The position numbers and the translations under genes are program-made. Under the pieces are notes generated by a model. That model was not told the origin of the DNA and did no database searches. It saw only the letters and a program-made list of their open reading frames with translations. A DNA stretch of 50,073 bases. Origin: Clostridia bacterium. GTDB lineage: Bacteria; Bacillota; Clostridia; Christensenellales; Borkfalkiaceae. The number at the start of each line of letters is the position of its first letter. Position 1 is the stretch's first letter. Location of the stretch: positions 1 through 50,073 of the forward strand of contig JAFSLQ010000030.1 of the NCBI GenBank assembly GCA_017448355.1. Direction: 5' to 3'. Below are positions 1 through 7,776 of this stretch, piece after piece.

Positions 1-2
1 AA

Positions 3-74
3 AAGAAAAAACAGGCAGAACCGCAGTACGGCGATTTTATAACGGGTCCTGTCGGCAAGAAAAAGAGAAAATAA
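3..74 (+). CDS. yidC: C-terminal end of a membrane protein insertase, probably YidC (partial)
   Basis: Only the last 23 codons and a TAA stop lie in the window. The tail is basic (KKKQAEPQYGDF... ending GKKKRK), as expected for the cytosolic end of YidC/OxaA, which inserts proteins into the cytoplasmic membrane. The identity rests mainly on position: in Firmicutes yidC directly precedes jag, and the next gene 24 bases on is a clear jag. No catalytic or membrane part is visible, so the name is an inference from synteny. Confidence 0.55.
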   Translation, partial: KKKQAEPQYGDFITGPVGKKKRK

Positions 75-97
75 CGTTTTATATATAGGAGACAAAA

Positions 98-895
98 ATG
101 GAATTTACAGGAAAGACCGTTGAAGAAGCGATTGAAAACGGACTTAAAGAATTAAGTTTAGAAAAAGAAGAAGCGGAAATCACAGTTATCGAAGAGCCGA
201 CGAAAGGCTTGTTCGGAAAAATGAAAGGAAAGGCAGTCGTATCTATCGAAAAGAAGGCGACGGGAAACGAAAGCGCAACGAAATTCATCCAGAAAGTTTT
301 AGATATTTTAGATATCAACGCAAAAGCACAGTTAGACGAAGAAGCGAAGGAAACCACGATAAACGTTATTGCGGAAAATTCTTCGGAAGTTATCGGCTAT
401 CGCGGTGAAGTGTTGGACGCACTTCAAACCCTTGCCGGCGCAATCGCTAATATCGGCAATAAAGAATATAAAAAAGTCGTTGTAAACTGCGAAAACTACC
501 GCGAAAGAAGGGAAGAAACTCTCGTTTCCTTGGCGCACAGGTTAGAAGAAAAGGCCGTTTCTTTAAGAAGAAGCGTAATTTTAGAACCGATGAGCCCGTT
601 TGAAAGAAGAATTATTCACACCGCCCTTGCAGATAGCCAAACGGTTAAAACGGAAAGCGAAGGAAAAGGTATGAACAGATACGTAGTTATTATTCCTAAC
701 GATAAGGACGAGTTCAGTAAACCTTATAATGCAGGCAGAAACCAGTCCTTCCGTCGCGGGAACGACAAAAAGAACGGTAAAGGCTTTAAAAAAGGATTTT
801 CCGATAAGCGCGAAAAAAAGAGTTCCGGATTTACCGAAAATAAAAGGGTAAAATCATCCGGTTTCGGCACTTATCTCGGCAACAGCCTTAAATAA
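98..895 (+). CDS. jag: RNA-binding protein Jag (KhpB/EloR)
   Basis: 265 residues. Jag/KhpB is a cytoplasmic RNA-binding protein that works with KhpA and influences cell elongation and division in Firmicutes. Three parts are visible: an N-terminal Jag_N domain (about 1-50, TVEEAIENGLKELSL and a GLFGKMKGKA loop), a KH domain (about 75-150, with VIGYRGEVLDALQ as the GxxG-type loop) and an R3H domain (about 152-215, PFERRIIHTAL holding the R-x3-H motif). A basic, Ser/Lys-rich tail of about 45 residues follows. The ATG at 98 follows a GGAG site. It is probably cotranscribed with the yidC remnant upstream. A rho-independent terminator follows at once, so the usual downstream mnmE is absent here. 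Confidence 0.95.
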   Translation: MEFTGKTVEEAIENGLKELSLEKEEAEITVIEEPTKGLFGKMKGKAVVSIEKKATGNESATKFIQKVLDILDINAKAQLDEEAKETTINVIAENSSEVIGYRGEVLDALQTLAGAIANIGNKEYKKVVVNCENYRERREETLVSLAHRLEEKAVSLRRSVILEPMSPFERRIIHTALADSQTVKTESEGKGMNRYVVIIPNDKDEFSKPYNAGRNQSFRRGNDKKNGKGFKKGFSDKREKKSSGFTENKRVKSSGFGTYLGNSLK

Positions 896-909
896 GAAGA
901 AAGAAAAAT

Positions 910-933
910 AAAGTCCCCTTTTCGGGGACTTTT
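910..933 (+). terminator. Intrinsic terminator of the yidC-jag unit
   Basis: AAAGTCCCC and GGGGACTTT form a 9-bp stem with a short loop, followed by TTTAAATTTTT. It lies 15 bases after the jag stop. Confidence 0.85.
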
Positions 934-946
934 AAATTTTTAAAAA

Positions 947-1144
947 TCAAGACAAAATATCGTTAAAATCTTCGTCGAACACTTTACATATTTTATAAAG
1001 CATAGAAAAACTCGGTTCGCAAACCCCTTTTTCCCACGCACTTACGGTGCGTTGGTCAACGTTAAGCAAGTTCGCTAAATCTTTTTGCGACATCTTTTTA
1101 GATATACGAAGACTTCGTAAGTTTTCCTTAAACTTAATTTCCAT
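947..1144 (-). CDS. XRE-family HTH transcriptional regulator (65 aa)
   Basis: A single helix-turn-helix Cro/CI domain fills almost the whole protein: LRISKKMSQKDLANLLNVDQ followed by the recognition helix RTVSAWEKGV. There is no effector domain. Such mini-regulators usually repress their own promoter and a divergent neighbour. The gene is divergent from the SHOCT membrane protein at 1239, and two palindromes fill the 94-base gap, so it very probably controls both. The DNA-binding fold is near certain; the signal it senses is unknown. Confidence 0.9.
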   Translation of the reverse strand: MEIKFKENLRSLRISKKMSQKDLANLLNVDQRTVSAWEKGVCEPSFSMLYKICKVFDEDFNDILS

Positions 1145-1154
1145 ATACTAAATA

Positions 1155-1201
1155 TTACCAAATAATTTGGTAAAATACTTGACTTACCAAAATATTTGGT
1201 A
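1155..1201. promoter_or_regulatory. Two operator palindromes between the divergent XRE and SHOCT genes
   Basis: The left site 1155-1173 is TTACCAAATAATTTGGTAA, a perfect 9-bp inverted repeat around one base. The right site 1185-1201 is TACCAAA-N3-TTTGGTA. Their centres are 29 bases apart. The right site exactly fills the space between the -35 and -10 boxes of the SHOCT gene promoter. They are the obvious binding sites for the XRE protein encoded at 947-1144. Confidence 0.8.
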
Positions 1202-1205
1202 TAAA
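1179..1205 (+). promoter_or_regulatory. Promoter of the SHOCT-domain gene
   Basis: TTGACT (1179-1184) and TATAAA (1200-1205) with a short 15-base spacer. The spacer is occupied by the second operator palindrome, which suggests repression by steric block. Confidence 0.6.
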
Positions 1206-1238
1206 CTGAATATATCAAAATAAACAAGGAGAAAACTT

Positions 1239-1805
1239 ATGAAAAAAACAGTTAAGAACATTTTAACGACTATCGGTTTTATTGTCGTTTTCGTAGGCTG
1301 GATTATTGACGGTATGAAAGTAATGCTTTCAACAACGGACTATTCGTCGGGGATACTCGCCGTATTATCGATTGCGTTTATATTTACCGATAAAAAGATT
1401 TTGCAAAATATCGGGTACGGATTTTCCGCGCTTCTCGGGGCTTACGGAATTATTTGGCTTATTTACGAAGTAAACGTCGTAACTTCAATCGGTGCGATTG
1501 TAATGGCTGTTTCGGCAATACTGTATATGTTTGAAATAATACTTGCCTTCTTCGGTTTTATAAAGACAGAATACGCCGATAAACAACCGACTAATTACGA
1601 CAATATCGTTGAATACAGCGAATTGTTAAAGGCAGGAATTATTACCGAAGAAGAGTTTAACAAGGTAAAAGCGGAAGCGTTAAATAAAAAAGATAGCAAA
1701 GGCGGAAGTATTGACGAACTTAAAAAATGGAAAAAACTCGTTGACCAAAAAATAGTTTCGGAAGAAGAATATAAAGTGGTTAAAGATAAAATACTTAAAA
1801 AATAA
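1239..1805 (+). CDS. Membrane protein with tandem SHOCT-like C-terminal repeats
   Basis: 188 residues. Three to four hydrophobic segments occupy roughly residues 8-115. The soluble tail holds two copies of a short SHOCT-type helical motif: YSELLKAGIITEEEFNKVKA near 130 and WKKLVDQKIVSEEEYKVVKD near 165. SHOCT motifs are short oligomerisation or regulatory tails found on many bacterial membrane proteins. The start follows an AAGGAG site. It is divergent from an XRE regulator and probably repressed by it. The specific role is unknown; an envelope-stress or small-molecule-responsive protein is possible but unproven. Confidence 0.75.
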   Translation: MKKTVKNILTTIGFIVVFVGWIIDGMKVMLSTTDYSSGILAVLSIAFIFTDKKILQNIGYGFSALLGAYGIIWLIYEVNVVTSIGAIVMAVSAILYMFEIILAFFGFIKTEYADKQPTNYDNIVEYSELLKAGIITEEEFNKVKAEALNKKDSKGGSIDELKKWKKLVDQKIVSEEEYKVVKDKILKK

Positions 1806-1828
1806 AACGAGAAAAAAATCAATAAAAA

Positions 1829-1850
1829 ATAACGGCGATTTCGCCGTTAT
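1829..1850. terminator. Bidirectional terminator between the SHOCT gene and rubredoxin
   Basis: ATAACGGCGA-TT-TCGCCGTTAT is a 10-bp stem with A-rich sequence on the left and T-rich on the right. It can stop transcription from both convergent units. Confidence 0.85.
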
Positions 1851-1867
1851 TTTTCTTTTAGTTAAGA

Positions 1868-2023
1868 TTAGTTTTTAGAAAACATATCTTTTCCTGCACC
1901 ACAGAGTGGGCAAGCGAAGTCAACAGGTAAGTCTTCAAACTTTGTTCCCGCAGGGATACCGTTTTCAGGACTGCCGACTTCTTCGTCGTATTCCCAGCCG
2001 CAAGCGTCGCAAATATACTTCAT
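1868..2023 (-). CDS. Rubredoxin (51 aa)
   Basis: A small Fe(Cys)4 electron carrier. Translation gives [15 protein letters not shown], then [16 protein letters not shown], with the two CxxCG knuckles that hold one iron. The length is typical of free rubredoxins. It starts with ATG after a GGAG site and lies 21 bases downstream of the flavodiiron protein gene, in the same direction. It is probably the cytosolic electron donor to that enzyme, alongside the enzyme's own fused rubredoxin domain. Convergent with the SHOCT gene; a shared terminator follows. Confidence 0.95.
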   Translation of the reverse strand: MKYICDACGWEYDEEVGSPENGIPAGTKFEDLPVDFACPLCGAGKDMFSKN

Positions 2024-2044
2024 AACTTTTCTCCTTTAAGTTTT

Positions 2045-3835
2045 TTATTTTATAGGTTCAAAATCACTTGCACCGTGTTTACATAACGGGCAAACGAAAT
2101 CTTCGGGGAGAGTTTCCCCTTCGTAAACGTATCCACAAACTTTACATACAAAACCATTCTTTCCTTCCGTTTCAGGTTTCGGTTTAACGTTTTGCTGATA
2201 GTAAGTGTAGGTCATAGTCTCTTTTTGAGAAATAACCCTTGCTTCGGTAATCGAACAGATAAACATACCGTGCGTGCCTAAATCGACGTACTGTTCGACT
2301 TTAAGCGACATAAACGAGTTTATATACTGCGGTAAGAAAACAAGCCCGTTATCCGAACGCAGAACGTTTATATTTTCAAACTTGTCGGCAACTCTTCCGC
2401 TTTGGAAACCGAAGTTTTGGAAAACCGAGAAAGGCGCTTCCGTCGAAAGACAGTTAATATTCATTTTTTCCGTCTGCTTTATTACGTAATGCGAATAGTT
2501 CTGTTTATTGATGCAAACGGCAACCCTGTTCGGGTCGTTGGTTACCTGCGTAACCGTGTTTACGATAAGCCCGTTGTCTTTCTTGCCGTCGTTAGACGTG
2601 ATAACGTATAACCCGTATCCGATATTAAAGAGCGCCGATAAATCGTTTTTGTTTGCCGTTTCGCCGTTCTGTGCAATGTATTCCGTCGTAAGTTCTTCCG
2701 CCATTTTTTCTATTTCTTCTTCGTTTACTTTATTCATAGCGGAAAGTATTTTTACGTTGTTATTTAAGTAGTTTAAGTTCTTGCAAGGCGCGAGTAAGTT
2801 TTTCATTACGTTGAGTGCCGTAGGCGCCCAAGACCCGTTTTCGATAAACCCGACGGTTTTATTCTTAAAGCCGTGTTCTACTAAGCGGATAATAAAATCT
2901 TTCATAAACGGGAAGATTTCGGCGTTATAAGTTGTCGTTGCAAAAACGATTTTTCCGTAACGGAAAGCGTCTTCAACGTCTTCCGCCATATCCGTTCTCG
3001 CAAGGTCGGATACCACAACTTTCGGGCAACCTTTTTCCTTTAATTTGTTTGCAAGAAGTTCGACTGCCTTTTTGGTGTTTCCGTAAACGGAAGTGTAAGC
3101 AATCATAATGCCTTCGCTTTCAGTCTGATAGGAAGACCAGATATTATATAAGTTTAAGTAATAGCCGAGATTTTCTTTTAAAATCGGGCCGTGTAGCGGA
3201 CAAATGGTATTTATTTCGAGAGCGGACGCTTTCTTTAATAGTGCCTGAACCTGTGCGCCGTATTTTCCGACTATGCCGAAAAAGTAGCGCCTTGCTTCGC
3301 ACGCCCAGTCTTCGTCTACGTCTAACGCACCGAACTTTCCGAACCCGTCGGCTGAAAACAAAATCTTATCGTAACTGTCGTAGGTTACGATAACTTCCGG
3401 CCAGTGTACCATAGGTGCGGTTACAAAAGTTAAAGTGTGTTTGCCGAGAGAAAGCGTGTCCCCTTCGCCGACTACTATTCTTCTGTCGCTAAAATCAGTG
3501 CCGAAAAAGTTCTGCATCATATTGAAGGCTTTTTGAGAAGACACGATAGTCGCGTTTTTATACACGGACATAAATTGCATTACGTTCGCCGAGTGGTCTG
3601 GTTCCATGTGTTGAACTATGAGATAATCGGGTTTTCTCCCGCCAAGGGCTTCCGCCACGTTGTCGAGCCACTCGTGGGTAAAGTTTTTATCAACGGTGTC
3701 CATAACGGCGATTTTATCGTCGATTATAGCGTAAGAATTATACGCCATACCGTTAGGAACGATATACTGACCTTCGAATAAATCTATTTTATGGTCATTA
3801 ACGCCGATATACTTAACGTCTTTTGATATTTCCAT
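2045..3835 (-). CDS. Multidomain flavodiiron protein: MBL diiron + flavodoxin + flavin reductase + rubredoxin
   Basis: 596 residues. Flavodiiron proteins reduce oxygen to water or nitric oxide to nitrous oxide in the cytoplasm and protect anaerobes. Domains in order: metallo-beta-lactamase diiron core (1-240) with ligands H76, E78, D80, H81 (HMEPDHS), H144, D163 and H215; a flavodoxin domain (about 243-390, TSVYGNTKKA phosphate loop) binding FMN; a flavin-reductase-like FMN domain (about 400-550); and a C-terminal rubredoxin (about 560-596, VCKVCGYVYEG ... CPLCK). The last two domains make it longer than the basic FprA type of about 400 residues and may let it draw electrons more directly. 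It heads an operon with the free rubredoxin. Whether O2 or NO is the main substrate cannot be read from the sequence. Confidence 0.95.
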   Translation of the reverse strand: MEISKDVKYIGVNDHKIDLFEGQYIVPNGMAYNSYAIIDDKIAVMDTVDKNFTHEWLDNVAEALGGRKPDYLIVQHMEPDHSANVMQFMSVYKNATIVSSQKAFNMMQNFFGTDFSDRRIVVGEGDTLSLGKHTLTFVTAPMVHWPEVIVTYDSYDKILFSADGFGKFGALDVDEDWACEARRYFFGIVGKYGAQVQALLKKASALEINTICPLHGPILKENLGYYLNLYNIWSSYQTESEGIMIAYTSVYGNTKKAVELLANKLKEKGCPKVVVSDLARTDMAEDVEDAFRYGKIVFATTTYNAEIFPFMKDFIIRLVEHGFKNKTVGFIENGSWAPTALNVMKNLLAPCKNLNYLNNNVKILSAMNKVNEEEIEKMAEELTTEYIAQNGETANKNDLSALFNIGYGLYVITSNDGKKDNGLIVNTVTQVTNDPNRVAVCINKQNYSHYVIKQTEKMNINCLSTEAPFSVFQNFGFQSGRVADKFENINVLRSDNGLVFLPQYINSFMSLKVEQYVDLGTHGMFICSITEARVISQKETMTYTYYQQNVKPKPETEGKNGFVCKVCGYVYEGETLPEDFVCPLCKHGASDFEPIK

Positions 3836-3864
3836 AATTTAACTCCTTATTGTTTATCTTATTT

Positions 3865-3893
3865 ATTATACCATAAACCCCCGATTAAAACAA
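3865..3893 (-). promoter_or_regulatory. Promoter of the flavodiiron-rubredoxin operon
   Basis: On the minus strand TTGTTT (3893-3888), a 17-base spacer, and TATAAT (3870-3865), about 30 bases before the start codon. Confidence 0.75.
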
Positions 3894-3927
3894 TATAAAA
3901 AAGATAATAACCGATAATTAAATAAAA

Positions 3928-3958
3928 AAATAAGCCTTCAACTTTTTGAAGACTTATT
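3928..3958 (-). terminator. Intrinsic terminator of the beta-helix lipoprotein gene
   Basis: AAATAAG-c-CTTCAA pairs with TTGAAG-a-CTTATTT; the minus-strand exit side is T-rich. It lies just after the stop codon of the gene ending at 3976. Confidence 0.8.
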
Positions 3959-3975
3959 TTCTTTATAAAACTCTT

Positions 3976-5841
3976 TTAATTTATCGTTGCCGAAGCGCTT
4001 GCGTAAACGGTTGTATACCCGCTATACGAGTAAGCGTTGGTGTAAGAAATAGTAGTTCCGGAAACAGATACCGTGTGGTCGCCGAGAGATAATCCCTTCG
4101 TGTTAGATTGCGTTTTGGTAAGCGTCGTCGTGAAACTGCCTTCGCTTACTGCACCGCCACCCGGGTTTCCGCCACCGCCTGCATTACCGCCACCCGAAGG
4201 TTTGTTCGGTGGCATCATAAATCCCCTTTGACCGCTGAACGAACCCGAATATCCGGGAGCGCAACCGATAACGACTACTATTCCGCCCGTAACCGAAATA
4301 GAGTTCGCCGCGTCTATCGGGCTTGCCATTTGTTGGTTAGGGCCACGGGTAATAACCGTTCCGCCCGTGATCTTAATTCCGCCGTTAGAGTCTATGCCGT
4401 CCCGATCCCCGTTCGGGTTGACCGTAACGTCGAGCCTTCCGCCCGAAATGTTTATCTGACAAACGGTACTTTGCTGACTTTCCGTAAGGTTAGAATTCGT
4501 CGCGTTCACGCCGTCGTCGAGTGCGTTAATCGTCGTTTCCCCGCCCGATATGTCTATCGTTTGCGCTTCGATACCTTCGTAGCAGGTTAAAATGTTTATA
4601 ACGGTATTACCCGCAATTTTAAGGTTGGTATCGGCGTGAATACCGTCGTCGCTTGTTGATATCGTGAACGTTCCGCCGTAGATTAGTGCCGACCCCGAAT
4701 TAGTGTGTATAGCGTCGTCCACCGTATTGATATTGAACTCGCCGCCTTCTATTAAAATGGTGTAATCATTGCTTGCTACCGTAAGTTCGTTAGTCTGTTC
4801 GGTATCGGTCTCAAGGTAATAGTCTATTTCCCCTACTTTAATGCCCTTAACGCTTTCAGATAAAACGGCGTAGGTACTACCCTTTTTAACGTTGTCTTTT
4901 GAAACTTTTTCGTGCGTCGTTCTATTATACATACCGCTTTCCTGATTTTCCGTTGCGGTATAATTGTCGTTCCAAGTCGGCGTCGTCGTAATATCGAAAG
5001 TGCCGTCCTTTATGTAAACCAAACTGTCCGCTTGTATGCCGTCGCCCTTTACCGTCGTCGTATGAATAGTGCCGTCAACGATAATTACAAACCCTTTGTC
5101 GAACTTAAAAGTCGGTGCGGCGGATACCGCATCGTAATCGCTTTCCGCATGGATAATGTCTTTGCCGACGGATACCGCGTCTATCGTAAGCCCGTCGAGA
5201 TAAACGCTGTCCGCTGTTATAGCGTGTTTAACTGCCTGAACGCCGATTGTTCCACTAAGACCGTAAAACACTTTGTCGCAAGCGATAGCAGATTTTGTCG
5301 AGTTAATAGCAAGCGTTCCGTTTCCGTTTATCGTTAAATCTTCCGTCGTACTTATAACGTGTTTATCTTTTACTTTACTGCCAAGGCTGTTTGATAGGGT
5401 ATTTTCCCCGATAAGCGTTATTATAAGTTTCGTGCCTTCGTCGGCAGAGATAACGCTTTTATCTTCTGCCGAAATATTAACCCCGTCAAGATAGATATGA
5501 ACGACGCCCAAGTCCGCCCCGACCGATATAGTGTCCGAAAATTCGCTTGTATATTTATATATTCCGCCCGCCGTTATCTTTTTAGTTCCCGTCGGGCAGG
5601 ATTCAGGTAAAGCAGTTTCTTTCTGTTCGACAGATAAACTTCCCGCAAGCGCGGTAGTCATATCGGAAATAGAAGTGTATGTCGCCGAAGTATCGGCAAT
5701 CGCGTTTTGTCCGCTTTCCGTGTCTATGGTAGTGCCGTTTTCGGTTTCCGTTTCGTCGCCGTTGTTTTTGTCGCACGCAACGAGAGAAAACGCCATAACA
5801 ATCGCTAAAATAATCGTAAATAATTTAAATAATTTTTTCAT
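3976..5841 (-). CDS. Secreted lipoprotein with Cthe_2159-type beta-helix carbohydrate-binding domain
   Basis: 621 residues. It starts with a lipoprotein signal (MKKLFKLFTIILAIVMAFS then lipobox SLVAC) followed by an acidic linker. From about 75 to 560 it consists of short beta-helix turns such as GTKLIITLIGENTL, GSALIYGGTFTISTSDDGIH and GGETTINALDDGVNA. Recurrent DDGIHA/DDAIHT loops are likely Ca2+ or ligand sites. The pattern matches the Cthe_2159/DUF4353 family, which binds acidic plant polysaccharide and cellulose. A Gly/Pro-rich stretch near 540-560 precedes a C-terminal beta-rich tail. It is predicted to be anchored on the outer face of the membrane. It is a single-gene unit with its own promoter and terminator. 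Confidence 0.85.
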   Translation of the reverse strand: MKKLFKLFTIILAIVMAFSLVACDKNNGDETETENGTTIDTESGQNAIADTSATYTSISDMTTALAGSLSVEQKETALPESCPTGTKKITAGGIYKYTSEFSDTISVGADLGVVHIYLDGVNISAEDKSVISADEGTKLIITLIGENTLSNSLGSKVKDKHVISTTEDLTINGNGTLAINSTKSAIACDKVFYGLSGTIGVQAVKHAITADSVYLDGLTIDAVSVGKDIIHAESDYDAVSAAPTFKFDKGFVIIVDGTIHTTTVKGDGIQADSLVYIKDGTFDITTTPTWNDNYTATENQESGMYNRTTHEKVSKDNVKKGSTYAVLSESVKGIKVGEIDYYLETDTEQTNELTVASNDYTILIEGGEFNINTVDDAIHTNSGSALIYGGTFTISTSDDGIHADTNLKIAGNTVINILTCYEGIEAQTIDISGGETTINALDDGVNATNSNLTESQQSTVCQINISGGRLDVTVNPNGDRDGIDSNGGIKITGGTVITRGPNQQMASPIDAANSISVTGGIVVVIGCAPGYSGSFSGQRGFMMPPNKPSGGGNAGGGGNPGGGAVSEGSFTTTLTKTQSNTKGLSLGDHTVSVSGTTISYTNAYSYSGYTTVYASASATIN

Positions 5842-5902
5842 CTTAACTCCTTTTTAAAATAATAACAATAAATATAACGAAACATCTATTCTTTTTTGTT
5901 AT

Positions 5903-5931
5903 ATTATAGTATAAAACCGCCGATAATACAA
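5903..5931 (-). promoter_or_regulatory. Promoter of the beta-helix lipoprotein gene
   Basis: TTGTAT (5931-5926), 17-base spacer, TATAAT (5908-5903) on the minus strand. It is back-to-back with the promoter of the dehydrogenase gene. Confidence 0.75.
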
Positions 5932-5958
5932 GTGGCAAAATTAAAAACCCCGTGCCGA

Positions 5959-5987
5959 TTGACATTGAAAGGCAAATGCGATATAAT
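5959..5987 (+). promoter_or_regulatory. Perfect-consensus promoter of the SDR gene
   Basis: TTGACA (5959-5964), exactly 17 bases, TATAAT (5982-5987). The predicted start of transcription is near 5994, which leaves a leader of about 26 nt. Confidence 0.85.
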
Positions 5988-6019
5988 TTCAGTTAAAGAA
6001 AGAAAAAGGAAAATAAGTA

Positions 6020-6838
6020 ATGAAAAGCGTTTTGATAACGGGCGCATACGGCGGTATGGGGTACGCGACGGCGAAACTTTTGGCAAATAACGGGTACACC
6101 GTTTTTGCACTCGATAAAACCGTTCGGGAAAGTGAAGAAAATATCGTTCCGATAGAAACAGACTTAACCGACTTTGAAAGCGTTGAAAGGGCTTTTAAGA
6201 CTGTTTCCGAAAAAACGGACGGGTTGTATTCAATCGTGCATTTTGCGGGAATATACCGCCTTGACTCACTCGTCGAGATGAGTGAAGAACGGTTTACGGG
6301 TATATTTGATATAAACGTGTTCGGTGCATACAGAGTAAACAAGGCGTTTTTGCCACTTTTAAAAAAGGGCAGTAAAATTATTATAACGACGAGCGAACTT
6401 GCACCGCTTAATCCCCTGCCGTTTACGGGTATCTATGCGATAACCAAAACCGCGCTTGAAAAATACGCCTTTTCGTTGCGTCAGGAACTGCAATTATTAG
6501 GTATAAGCGTATCCGTCGTTCGTCCGGGGGCGGTAAAGACGGGGCTTCTTTCCGTTTCGACAAAAGAACTCGATAGTTTTTGCGACAATACTAAAATCTA
6601 TTCCTATAACGCCGAAAAGTTCAGAAAGATAGTAAACAGTGTGGAAGCAAAAAGCGTTCCGCCCGAGAAGGTCGCAAAAACGGTTATGTGCGCTATTGTT
6701 GCCAAAAAGCCCCGATACGTATATAACCTAAACCGTAATCCGCTACTAAAAATACTAAATATTCTGCCGAAAAAATGGCAAACGAAAATAATCGGAAAAA
6801 TATTAAAAAACGATAAAAAAACAGTCGGAAAGGATTAA
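6020..6838 (+). CDS. Short-chain dehydrogenase/reductase (SDR) family oxidoreductase
   Basis: 272 residues. Classical SDR signatures: the NAD(P)-binding TGAYGGMGYATA glycine motif at residues 7-18, HFAG in place of NNAG near residue 74, a catalytic Ser in TTSELAP, and the YAITK active-site Tyr-Lys pair. A PGAVKTGLL segment follows. The C-terminal 60 residues are basic (KKPRYVYNLNRNPLLKILN) and may touch the membrane, as in SDRs acting on lipids or polyprenyl substrates, but the substrate is not predictable. It has its own perfect promoter. Its stop codon sits in the loop of the terminator. Confidence 0.9.
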   Translation: MKSVLITGAYGGMGYATAKLLANNGYTVFALDKTVRESEENIVPIETDLTDFESVERAFKTVSEKTDGLYSIVHFAGIYRLDSLVEMSEERFTGIFDINVFGAYRVNKAFLPLLKKGSKIIITTSELAPLNPLPFTGIYAITKTALEKYAFSLRQELQLLGISVSVVRPGAVKTGLLSVSTKELDSFCDNTKIYSYNAEKFRKIVNSVEAKSVPPEKVAKTVMCAIVAKKPRYVYNLNRNPLLKILNILPKKWQTKIIGKILKNDKKTVGKD

Positions 6839-6851
6839 CCTTTCCGACTGT
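6821..6851 (+). terminator. Terminator overlapping the end of the SDR gene
   Basis: ACAGTCGGAAAGG (6821-6833) pairs perfectly with CCTTTCCGACTGT (6839-6851), followed by a T-rich tail. The 13-bp stem encodes the last residues of the protein and the TAA stop (6836-6838) is in the loop. Confidence 0.9.
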
Positions 6852-6883
6852 AATTGTTTTTAATCGTCGTTTAACGATATTCC

Positions 6884-7231
6884 CTAATACTTAAAAAAGC
6901 GTAAAAGGGCGGATATAATAGGAAAATTGTAGTTTTTATCGTACAGCGTAAAGGACTGCAACGCCGTTCTTTCCGATTCCTTAATATCAAAGTGAACTCG
7001 AACCGTCTGGCACGGGCAAGCGGGTAGTTTCAGATAATACGATAAGCCTAAATAGTCAGCGTTTATCGGCATTAGAGAAAAGATAAGTTTTCTATTTGCC
7101 GAACAAAAGCAAACTTCGTTCAGCCCGCACCTGACCATTTTAGAGAAAATAAGTTTTCCTTGAAAAGTCCTGACCGTTAAAAACGCGGGTAATCCCTTTT
7201 TTGAAACGCTTATAATAAGCCTGACTTTCAT
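6884..7231 (-). CDS. Hypothetical protein, paired with the upstream repeat-fold protein
   Basis: 115 residues, not recognised as a named family. Its start codon overlaps the stop of the preceding gene at 7231, so the two are translationally linked. Its C-terminus (LQSFTLYDKNYNFPIISA) resembles the C-terminus of the upstream protein (EQSFTLTDANYAGLPVASA), which suggests the two share a terminal strand pair or domain derived from a common ancestor. No signal peptide or membrane segment is visible. It is Cys-containing (CFCSAN, CPC), unlike its partner. Confidence 0.6.
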   Translation of the reverse strand: MKVRLIISVSKKGLPAFLTVRTFQGKLIFSKMVRCGLNEVCFCSANRKLIFSLMPINADYLGLSYYLKLPACPCQTVRVHFDIKESERTALQSFTLYDKNYNFPIISALLRFFKY

Positions 7232-7776
7232 TATTCACCGGTAAAGGTCATTGTTGCCGACGCAACGGGTAGCCCCGCATAGTTAGCGTCGGTTAAAGTA
7301 AAAGACTGTTCGGCTATCGGCGAGTTAAGAACGTATTCCGTTTGCGTTGCGTTTGCCATATTCACGGTGATAACCCCTTCGTAAAGGTTGTGGTTATCGT
7401 CCGTCGCTTTTTGAACAAAATACAACACGTATGGCGTTCCGCTGTTATAAGGAACGTTGTTAAACACCGCTTCGCCGTTTGCGTTAATAGTTACCGCCGA
7501 ACCGTATTCCGTTGCCCCCGTGCTGTCCGTCATTACGACAGAACCCGAAGTTACGGGCGTTCCGCCACTTGCCCCCGTTTCGTTGAAAATAAGGGTCAAA
7601 ACGCCGTTTGCACTGACGGTGAAACTGCCCGATCCCGCCGACTCGGTCGCCGTGTAAGACGACGGGGACAGGGTTGTCGCCTCATAGCCGTTTGCAACGA
7701 CCGTAACCGAATAAGTCCCCTTTTTCATCTCGGCAGACCCGCTACCGTTTGTAATCTCTACGTTATAATTTGCCAT
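7231..7776 (-). CDS. Small beta-sandwich (prealbumin-/Ig-like) repeat protein
   Basis: 181 residues, beta-rich and low in Lys and Cys. Two or three Ig-like or collagen-binding-B-type modules are suggested: MKKGTYSVTVVANGYEATTL, then SGSVVMTDSTGATEYG with NANGEAVFNNVPY, typical of prealbumin-like folds. There is no signal peptide and no LPXTG motif, so its location is uncertain. It is followed by an overlapping partner gene whose C-terminus looks similar. The start follows an AAGGAG site. The function is unknown; an adhesin-like or structural protein is possible. Confidence 0.65.
   Translation of the reverse strand: MANYNVEITNGSGSAEMKKGTYSVTVVANGYEATTLSPSSYTATESAGSGSFTVSANGVLTLIFNETGASGGTPVTSGSVVMTDSTGATEYGSAVTINANGEAVFNNVPYNSGTPYVLYFVQKATDDNHNLYEGVITVNMANATQTEYVLNSPIAEQSFTLTDANYAGLPVASATMTFTGE

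Noticed and set aside
3976-5841. Several long plus-strand frames opposite the lipoprotein
   Set aside because: They are Arg/Ser-rich shadows of the beta-helix gene, without ribosome sites and with no domain character.
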